Of a stretch of DNA of 7,602 bases, positions 1 to 4,882 are shown in pieces. The notes under the pieces were generated by a model that saw nothing but the letters and a program-made list of their open reading frames with translations, searched no databases and was not told the origin of the DNA. Numbering within the stretch: position 1 is the first letter of the stretch; the number at the start of each line of letters is the position of its first letter. Both the position numbers and the translations under genes were made by a program. Origin of the DNA: Rikenellaceae bacterium (GTDB taxonomy: Bacteria > Bacteroidota > Bacteroidia > Bacteroidales > UBA932); NCBI GenBank assembly GCA_900769885.1, contig CAAGIG010000075.1, forward strand, positions 1 to 7,602. The letters run 5' to 3'.

Positions 1-2
1 CG

Positions 3-878
3 TTCATAGCTTTTGTTGCAATGTTGACAGTTCATATTGCAATGGCTCTGATGACTGAGGATTCAAACATCTATATCGTTGTTGAACAAAGTTTTGCTAT
101 CGCATTCAACTCATTGCTTATAGTTGCCTGCTATCCAATTGTATTTTTGTTTGAAAGAATTTTCTCACTGGTTTCACAATCCCGTCTGTTGGAATTGTCC
201 GATACCAACAATAAACTGTTGCGTGAATTGGCAACCAGGGCTCCCGGTACATTCCAGCACTCCCTTCAGGTTTCAAATCTTGCAAGTGATGCCGCTGCCG
301 AAATCGGTGCAGATATGATGTTGGCAAGGGTAGGTGCTCTGTATCACGATATTGGAAAAATGAGAAATCCACAATGCTTTGTAGAAAACAGAGCAGCAGG
401 TGTAGATTATCATAAAGGACTTTCTCCAATGGAAAGTGCAAAGCAGATTATCCGTCACGTGGACGACGGGGTAGAGATTGCCAAGAAAAATCGTCTTCCC
501 GAGATAGTTATAGACTTTATCAGAACCCATCACGCTCAGTCTCTTACATTCTATTTTTATGCTGAGTATTGCAATAATGGTGGTGATCCTGAAAATATTG
601 CACCATTCAAATATAATGGTGTCTTGCCTAAGACCAAGGAACAGGTTATCGTTCTTATGGCAGATGCTGTTGAGGCAGCTTCGCGTTCGCTAAAAGATTA
701 CTCTGCGCAGAGTATTTCAGATCTTGTTGAAAATATAATTGGCAAACGCTTGTCTGACTCCCAGTTGGCAGACGCCGATATTTCTATTCGTGAGATAAGT
801 GTCGTGAAACAAATGTTCAAGTCTCGTCTGGAACAAGTGTACCACGAAAGAATCGCTTATCCCGAGATTAAAAAGTAG
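3..878 (+). CDS. pgpH: PgpH/YqfF-type membrane HD-domain phosphodiesterase, 3' part only
   Basis: This is the C-terminal part of a 7TM-HD receptor-type phosphodiesterase. Characterised PgpH members hydrolyse the second messenger c-di-AMP, with the HD domain in the cytoplasm. The reading frame is open to the left edge, so the first Met (position 21) is very likely internal and the 5' end lies outside. Numbering from that Met: residues 1-50 are hydrophobic and look like the last membrane segments. A short coiled linker follows (LLELSDTNNKLLREL). The HD domain spans about 75-225, with metal-binding candidates H80 (TFQHSLQV), H109-D110 (YHDIGK), H146, H170-H171 (THH) and D215 (MADAVEAA). That is a complete HD ligand set, so the enzyme should be active. 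The last codons overlap the converging regulator gene by 11 bp. The family is clear from the HDIG core. c-di-AMP as substrate is inferred from family members, not visible here. Confidence 0.88.
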   Translation, partial: FIAFVAMLTVHIAMALMTEDSNIYIVVEQSFAIAFNSLLIVACYPIVFLFERIFSLVSQSRLLELSDTNNKLLRELATRAPGTFQHSLQVSNLASDAAAEIGADMMLARVGALYHDIGKMRNPQCFVENRAAGVDYHKGLSPMESAKQIIRHVDDGVEIAKKNRLPEIVIDFIRTHHAQSLTFYFYAEYCNNGGDPENIAPFKYNGVLPKTKEQVIVLMADAVEAASRSLKDYSAQSISDLVENIIGKRLSDSQLADADISIREISVVKQMFKSRLEQVYHERIAYPEIKK

Positions 879-1080
879 AGTCTTTATATTCGAGGATGTC
901 ACCCGGCTGGCAATCGAGTGCATTGCATATTGCCTCAAGGGTCGAGAATCTTACAGCTTTCGCCTTTCCTGTCTTGAGGATGGAGAGGTTGGCAGCTGTT
1001 ATACCCACCTTTTCGGCCAGTTCGTTGGAAGACATCTTCCGTTTTGCAAGCATTACATCCAGATTTACAATAATTGGCAT
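868..1080 (-). CDS. YozG-like small Cro/C1-type HTH regulator
   Basis: This 70-aa protein is almost entirely one helix-turn-helix domain of the Cro/C1 (XRE) superfamily, HTH_26/YozG subgroup. Residues 18-37 hold the helix-turn-helix (SSNELAEKVGITAANLSILK). The tail from 44 to 65 (RFSTLEAICNALDCQPGDIL) is the usual C-terminal half of the fold, ending in the common QPGDILEY signature. There is no effector domain, so it probably binds DNA as a dimer or senses through a partner. The start lies 6 bp after the stop of the DUF2975 gene, so the two are almost surely cotranscribed. DUF2975 and YozG-like genes are a recurrent pair in Bacillota and Bacteroidota. Its targets are unknown; autoregulation of the upstream promoter is a reasonable guess. 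The 3' end overlaps the HD phosphodiesterase gene on the opposite strand by 11 bp, leaving no room for a terminator between them. Confidence 0.88.
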   Translation of the reverse strand: MPIIVNLDVMLAKRKMSSNELAEKVGITAANLSILKTGKAKAVRFSTLEAICNALDCQPGDILEYKDSTF

Positions 1081-1086
1081 AACTGT

Positions 1087-1566
1087 TCAGATTGTAAGTT
1101 TATTCTCTTCGCTGATTCTTTCTGCAATTTGGTACATCATTGCAAATGTAACAAATAATATGACGAAAAGAACATCCTCTGTGTCCATTTGGAGATAATG
1201 TTCGTTTGTGGCGTACATTATGTCCATATTGATATTTGTAAAACTGTAGAGGAAATAGCTGACAGCACATCCGTACAAAACTTTTATATTTCCTTTTGGA
1301 AAAATAATCCCTTTTTTATATCCGACTGTTGATTTGAACATAAAAATAGAGAGGAGAATGTAGAAGATGTATCCTGTCACGATTCTTCCACCGAAGATTG
1401 CTATTTGCATCCAGAGGATTTTATCATTCCAGACTCCGCCGTATTCAGCTCCGGCAAGTCCTGAAATATAATAACTTTGGACACTTAGAGAAATTAGATG
1501 AAAAAGAGATAGAAATGTTACTATTGAAGTAACTGCGACTAAAAGTTTAAATGTTTTGTTTTTCAT
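1087..1566 (-). CDS. DUF2975 four-helix membrane protein
   Basis: This is a 159-aa integral membrane protein of unknown function, assigned to the DUF2975 family. Four hydrophobic segments lie at about residues 7-28, 52-77, 95-112 and 131-148. The end (AERISEENKLTI) matches the characteristic DUF2975 C-terminus, where an acidic pair precedes a terminal L-T-I type motif. I chose the ATG at 1564-1566 (MKNKTFKLLV). An upstream Met at 1674 would add 36 non-hydrophobic residues and would put the likely promoter (1598-1627) inside the gene. No Shine-Dalgarno sequence is visible, which is normal in Bacteroidota. The YozG-like regulator follows after 6 bp. The pairing suggests the membrane protein senses or is controlled with the regulator, but no biochemical role is known to me. 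Confidence 0.8.
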   Translation of the reverse strand: MKNKTFKLLVAVTSIVTFLSLFHLISLSVQSYYISGLAGAEYGGVWNDKILWMQIAIFGGRIVTGYIFYILLSIFMFKSTVGYKKGIIFPKGNIKVLYGCAVSYFLYSFTNINMDIMYATNEHYLQMDTEDVLFVILFVTFAMMYQIAERISEENKLTI

Positions 1567-1597
1567 ATACGATAAATATTTATTGATAAACGATATA

Positions 1598-1627
1598 CAA
1601 GTATAGTGCCTTTTATCGAAAAACAAT
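1598..1627 (-). promoter_or_regulatory. Candidate Bacteroides-type promoter for DUF2975-HTH operon
   Basis: Read on the minus strand, ATTG (1624-1627) is followed after 18 bp by TATACTTG (1598-1605). This fits the Bacteroidota consensus TTTG, about 19 bp, TAnnTTTG with one mismatch in each element. Initiation would fall near 1592, giving a leader of about 26 nt before the ATG at 1566. The -7 element overlaps an inverted repeat, TATAC-AA-GTATA (1594-1605), that could be an operator. Confidence 0.5.
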
Positions 1628-1665
1628 AAAAATGTCGAAAATTTTCTCTCTGTTATAAATCTGTC

Positions 1666-1696
1666 TTGTTTCACTGATGGATTTTACTTACTTTTG
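1666..1696 (+). promoter_or_regulatory. Bacteroides-type promoter for resB-ccsA-ccp
   Basis: TTG (1666-1668) is followed after 20 bp by TACTTTTG (1689-1696), an exact match to TAnnTTTG. Initiation would be near 1702, about 18 nt ahead of the resB ATG at 1720. It is divergent from the DUF2975 promoter, and the two -33 elements are 38 bp apart. No further match of this quality is seen between resB and the peroxidase gene, so this is the likely promoter for all three. Confidence 0.6.
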
Positions 1697-1719
1697 CAAT
1701 GATAATATTGATTTAATTT

Positions 1720-2472
1720 ATGTTTTCATTTCCAGTAGATTTTTTTGAATTTCCATTGAACCTGATAATGCTTGCTTTGTGGCTGGTTTTGTCTTTTATT
1801 TTGTGGAAAAACTACAGGAATTCATTTGTTGTAAGGCACCTTCTCTCATTAAGGGCTACATTTGTATCTATTGTATTATTGCTGGTGGCGATGTTGTGGA
1901 TTGGACTGAGCGGTCAGCGTCATTTCGTTTCCTCATATATCTTTGTTGCGATATTGTTTTATTTTCAGACAGTATTGCTTTTTGTAGTTATGAGGGGATG
2001 GCGTAGAGTGAGATTCTTCTTGAACCACGCAGGACTACTTATTGCTGTAGCAAGTGTTTTTTGGGGTGCACCTATGACTCATACCCTAAGAGTTCAGCTT
2101 TTTCAGGATGTGCCTGCTTCGGAAGCTTTCTATATGGATGGCCGAAAAACCTGGCTTCCGTACCAGCTTGAACTTAAAGATTTCGAAGTGCAATATTTTG
2201 ATAATGGAGTTCCATCGTTGTATAGGGCAGATTTGTTAGTTTCGGGAGAAGAAGTTTCTCTTCAGGTCAACAAACCTTATTCGAGAACACTTGCAGAAGA
2301 TATTTATCTTACAAGTTACAACAAGACTCCGCAGGGGGAGACCTATTGTATTATTCAGATAGTTAGGGAACCCTGGAAATATTTAACCGTTGCAGGGATT
2401 TTAATGATGGTAGCGGGAGCCTTGCTGATGTTTTTGCAGGGACCGCGAAAAAATAAGGAGGTGAAAGAATGA
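1720..2472 (+). CDS. resB: ResB-like cytochrome c biogenesis protein (System II)
   Basis: This protein is one half of the System II (Ccs) cytochrome c synthase, which works with CcsA to carry haem across the inner membrane and attach it to CXXCH motifs of apocytochromes. At 250 aa it is a compact version of ResB/CcsB, which is usually 400 aa or more in Gram-positives. Hydrophobic segments lie near residues 13-30, 47-64, 71-91 and 99-116. A soluble region at 117-218, predicted periplasmic, comes next, then a last helix at 220-239. H103 in the fourth helix (FLNHAGLLI) is the best candidate for the transmembrane haem-ligand His of the family. The soluble part shows the ResB pattern: LPYQLELKDFEVQYFDNG (147-164), then VNKPYSRTL..IYLTSYN (183-201). 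The start is the first ATG after a consensus promoter. The stop overlaps the ccsA start as ATGA. In Bacteroides a similar pair usually accompanies nrfHA; here it precedes a peroxidase. Confidence 0.85.
   Translation: MFSFPVDFFEFPLNLIMLALWLVLSFILWKNYRNSFVVRHLLSLRATFVSIVLLLVAMLWIGLSGQRHFVSSYIFVAILFYFQTVLLFVVMRGWRRVRFFLNHAGLLIAVASVFWGAPMTHTLRVQLFQDVPASEAFYMDGRKTWLPYQLELKDFEVQYFDNGVPSLYRADLLVSGEEVSLQVNKPYSRTLAEDIYLTSYNKTPQGETYCIIQIVREPWKYLTVAGILMMVAGALLMFLQGPRKNKEVKE
2455..2464 (+). promoter_or_regulatory. Strong Shine-Dalgarno sequence for ccsA
   Basis: AAGGAGGTGA lies 4 bases before the ccsA ATG at 2469, inside the last codons of resB. Such a near-perfect site is unusual in this window, where the other starts have none. 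It coincides with Lys-Glu-Val codons at the resB end, so part of the match may be due to coding. With the ATGA overlap it points to tight translational coupling of resB and ccsA. Confidence 0.6.
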
Positions 2473-3260
2473 GTTGGGACAGTTTTATATATTATGCTAT
2501 TCTCACTGTTGCATTTGTTTGGGTGGGAGCTGCTTTTGCCTGGTTGGGTAAAGGTAAAAATTCTGCCTTATATAATATAGGTGCATTGACATCCACTCTT
2601 ATTTCACTTGGAGTCTTCTCTATATTTATTGTGGGGATGTGGATTTCCTTGGAACGCCCACCTATGCGAACAATGGGGGAGACCCGTTTGTGGTACTCGT
2701 TTTTTGCAATAGTTTCGGGGCTTTTCACATATCTGAGATGGAAGTACAAATGGATTTTGTCTTTCTCGGCCCTTTTGTCGACTGTATTTATCATTATAAA
2801 TCTTCTCAAACCGGAGATACACGACCAATCCCTGATGCCAGCCCTTCAGAGTGTTTGGTTTATCCCTCACGTAACGGTCTATATGTTCTCATATTCACTT
2901 TTGGGATGTGCTTTCCTTTTTGCATTGGTCTCATTGATTTCCAAGAGGAAAGATTTATTCGATGCAACCGATGTACTTGTCTATACAGGGTTGACATTTT
3001 TGACTTTGGGAATGTTGTCAGGTGCATTATGGGCAAAGCAGGCGTGGGGGCAATACTGGAACTGGGATCCTAAGGAGACTTGGGCTGCAATCACTTGGAT
3101 ATCATATCTTGCATACATACATTTGAGAATATATGGAAAAGGTTCTGTCAAATTGCTTTCGGCAGTTCTTATATTTTCATTTCTGTGTTTGCAAATGTGC
3201 TGGTGGGGAATAAATTATCTTCCTACAGCTCAGGACAGTATCCACGTTTACAACCGATAA
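2469..3260 (+). CDS. ccsA: CcsA-like cytochrome c assembly protein (haem handling)
   Basis: CcsA is the haem-handling half of the System II cytochrome c synthase in the inner membrane. The 263-aa sequence has about seven to eight hydrophobic helices. It carries the family signature, the tryptophan-rich WWD motif, at residues 193-210 (WGQYWNWDPKETWAAITW), which binds haem on the periplasmic face. The expected histidines are present: H134 (WFIPHVTVYM) before the motif, H218 (YIHLR) in the next helix, and H259 (SIHVY) near the C-terminus. By comparison with characterised CcsBA proteins these correspond to P-His1, TM-His2 and P-His2. The segment ERPPMRTMGETRLWYSFF (62-79) replaces the more usual H-x-P-x-S/N-x-Y-E stretch of plastid and Gram-positive CcsA and looks like a lineage variant. 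The start is fixed by the ATGA overlap with resB and a strong Shine-Dalgarno sequence. The peroxidase gene starts 23 bp downstream. Confidence 0.93.
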   Translation: MSWDSFIYYAILTVAFVWVGAAFAWLGKGKNSALYNIGALTSTLISLGVFSIFIVGMWISLERPPMRTMGETRLWYSFFAIVSGLFTYLRWKYKWILSFSALLSTVFIIINLLKPEIHDQSLMPALQSVWFIPHVTVYMFSYSLLGCAFLFALVSLISKRKDLFDATDVLVYTGLTFLTLGMLSGALWAKQAWGQYWNWDPKETWAAITWISYLAYIHLRIYGKGSVKLLSAVLIFSFLCLQMCWWGINYLPTAQDSIHVYNR

Positions 3261-3283
3261 AACCAAAATTAATTCAAAATATT

Positions 3284-4702
3284 ATGCAAATGAAAAAGTT
3301 ATTTAAGTGGGCTGTAGTGCTTGCCTTGGTTGCGGCGGCAATAGCAGTAGTTGTTTACAAAAGTGTAAACAAGGTTCCCTCTTCTGAACTTGCACAGTAT
3401 GAGCAGGTTTATCAGATTTTTCAGGATGGCGGATGTTTGGATTGCCACTCTGCCAATCCCAAATTGCCTTTCTATGCAAATTTCCCTGTTGCAGGAGATA
3501 TTGTAAAGAAAGACATTGATTCGGCGTATCGTTCATACGATATGGAACCTTTTATGGAGTCTCTTGCTGAGGGAGGCGATATTAATCCTGTCGATCTTGC
3601 CAAGATCGAAAAGGTTGTCCTTGATGACCGTATGCCTATGCCCAAGTATTATCTGGTTCACTGGGGAAGCTCATTGACCTCTAAGAAAAGAGAAATTGTT
3701 CTTGACTGGGCTGCAAAAACCCGTATGGCGATTTACAATGATGGTCTTGTTGGAGACCGTGCAGCAGAACCTGTCCGTCCTATTGATCTCAAATTGGATT
3801 TTGATTCAGATAAAGCATCATTGGGTAGAGTCCTTTTCCACGACACCAGACTTTCTGTAGACAATACTGTTTCTTGTGCAACTTGTCATGGTCTGAATAC
3901 AGCTGGGGTTGACAACCACAGATATTCACACGGAGTAAATGACCAGTATGGTGGGGTAAATGCTCCAACAGTTTTCAATGCTGTATATAACTTTGTTCAA
4001 TTCTGGGATGGTCGTGCCACCACATTGGCCCAACAGGCTGCTGGTCCTCCATTGAATCCTGTAGAAATGGCCTCAGAATCCTTTGACCAGATTATTGCCA
4101 AATTCCAAAAGGACAAAGAATTTATGAAAGCTTTCAAAAAGTCTTATCCTGAAGGACTCACTGAAGCGACTCTTACAGATGCAATTGAACAGTTTGAGCG
4201 TACTTTGATAACTCCAAACTCACGTTTCGACAAATGGCTTCGTGGGGATGATGCAGCAATTACTGCTCAGGAACTAAATGGTTATGAGCTATTTAAACAA
4301 TATGATTGTGCGACCTGCCACGTAGGACCTAACTTGGGAGGTCTTTCATACGAATTGATGGGACTCCGCAAACATTATTTTGCAGACAGAGGTCTTGAAA
4401 TGACACACGAGGACAATGGCCGTTTCAAAGAGACTAATAATGAGCGTGACCGTCACCGTTTCAAAGTTCCGGGTTTGAGAAATATTGAGCACACCTGGCC
4501 ATATTATCACGATGGAACTCGTGAAACTTTGCAGGAGGCTGTTCGTGATATGGGTATCTACCAAAGTGGAGTAGAGCTCACCCAACAGGAAATCGATGAT
4601 ATGGTTGCATTCCTTTTGACATTGACCGGAGAGTATAATGGTGTTCTTTTGAATAATACCAATGTTCCCGGTGAGGTTGAACACGATGAGCACGACCATT
4701 AA
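3284..4702 (+). CDS. ccp: Membrane-anchored tri-haem cytochrome c peroxidase (YhjA/Ccp-like)
   Basis: This 472-aa enzyme should reduce hydrogen peroxide in the periplasm using electrons from quinol or a c-type cytochrome. Residues 8-26 form an uncleaved membrane anchor. A Haem_bd-type N-terminal domain (about 38-148) has haem site C51-C54-H55, with candidate sixth ligands M117/M119 (RMPMPKYYLVHW). The two-haem CCP/MauG module follows, with C198-C201-H202 and C342-C345-H346. Family landmarks are H186 (LFHDTRLS, distal ligand of the peroxidatic haem), W241 between haems (FWDGRA), E261 (NPVEM, likely catalytic acid) and M423 (EAVRDMG, likely ligand of the electron-transfer haem). All three haem sites and the catalytic set look intact. 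The N-terminal extra haem domain recalls E. coli YhjA, a quinol peroxidase. The frame is open back to 3080, but that overlaps ccsA and lacks sense as protein. ATG 3284 or 3290 is the start, with no Shine-Dalgarno. The C-terminus is His/Asp rich (EHDEHDH). Confidence 0.92.
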   Translation: MQMKKLFKWAVVLALVAAAIAVVVYKSVNKVPSSELAQYEQVYQIFQDGGCLDCHSANPKLPFYANFPVAGDIVKKDIDSAYRSYDMEPFMESLAEGGDINPVDLAKIEKVVLDDRMPMPKYYLVHWGSSLTSKKREIVLDWAAKTRMAIYNDGLVGDRAAEPVRPIDLKLDFDSDKASLGRVLFHDTRLSVDNTVSCATCHGLNTAGVDNHRYSHGVNDQYGGVNAPTVFNAVYNFVQFWDGRATTLAQQAAGPPLNPVEMASESFDQIIAKFQKDKEFMKAFKKSYPEGLTEATLTDAIEQFERTLITPNSRFDKWLRGDDAAITAQELNGYELFKQYDCATCHVGPNLGGLSYELMGLRKHYFADRGLEMTHEDNGRFKETNNERDRHRFKVPGLRNIEHTWPYYHDGTRETLQEAVRDMGIYQSGVELTQQEIDDMVAFLLTLTGEYNGVLLNNTNVPGEVEHDEHDH

Positions 4703-4720
4703 AATTCAAATAAATAAGTT

Positions 4721-4757
4721 AAGACCGCTGTCTCAAAATTGATTCAGCGGTTTTTTT
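4721..4757 (+). terminator. Intrinsic terminator of resB-ccsA-ccp
   Basis: CCGCTG (4725-4730) pairs with CAGCGG (4745-4750), followed at once by seven T (4751-4757). The stem can extend outward by A-U and G-U pairs with the T run. A short inner stem, TCA/TGA around AAAT, can stack inside it. It begins about 20 bp after the peroxidase stop and separates this operon from the next promoter. Confidence 0.9.
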
Positions 4758-4783
4758 GGCTCTATTATTGTAGTGAGAAAAAT

Positions 4784-4798
4784 ATTTCCAATGGAAAT
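4784..4798. promoter_or_regulatory. Upstream operator-like palindrome, copy 1
   Basis: ATTTCC-AAT-GGAAAT is an inverted repeat with 6-bp arms and a 3-bp centre. It directly abuts the -33 element of the promoter of the sulfur-transfer gene (4799-4802). The core TTTCCAATGGAAA is identical, including the centre, to copy 2 at 4835-4849. I do not recognise the cognate regulator. Confidence 0.65.
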
Positions 4799-4829
4799 TT
4801 TGTTGATTAGAAAAAATGTTTTATGTTTG
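4799..4829 (+). promoter_or_regulatory. Consensus Bacteroides-type promoter of the sulfur-transfer gene
   Basis: TTTG (4799-4802), 19 bp, then TATGTTTG (4822-4829) matches the consensus TTTG-N19-TAnnTTTG exactly. Initiation is expected near 4835, leaving a leader of about 48 nt before the ATG at 4883. A weaker overlapping promoter is possible: TTTG (4826-4829), 20 bp, AATGTTTG (4850-4857). Confidence 0.7.
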
Positions 4830-4834
4830 CAAAA

Positions 4835-4849
4835 GTTTCCAATGGAAAC
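4835..4849. promoter_or_regulatory. Downstream operator-like palindrome, copy 2
   Basis: GTTTCC-AAT-GGAAAC is an inverted repeat with 6-bp arms sharing a 13-bp identical core with copy 1. The two centres are 51 bp apart, close to five helical turns. It sits on the expected transcription start, six bases beyond the -7 element, a position suited to repression. Confidence 0.65.
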
Positions 4850-4882
4850 AATGTTTGAAAGAAAATAGTTAAATTGAATATT

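Noticed and set aside
420..436. CTTTCTCCAATGGAAAG resembles the operator palindrome
   Set aside because: It lies inside the HD phosphodiesterase coding region, has an inserted base in one arm, and encodes conserved-looking protein; probably chance.
1567..1674. Longer start for the DUF2975 protein
   Set aside because: The 36 extra residues do not resemble the family and would contain the likely promoter; ATG at 1566 gives the standard length.
3080..3283. 68-codon upstream extension of the peroxidase reading frame
   Set aside because: It lies inside ccsA in another frame, has no protein-like character, and would place the membrane anchor in the middle of the protein. The starts at 3284 or 3290 give a normal N-terminal anchor.
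4346..4699. Minus-strand open frame within the peroxidase gene
   Set aside because: It is fully covered by a gene with intact haem motifs, and its translation shows no recognisable domain.
4874..4882. TTG start for the sulfur-transfer protein
   Set aside because: It would add only three residues; ATG at 4883 is nine bases downstream and fits the usual N-terminus before the FAD motif.
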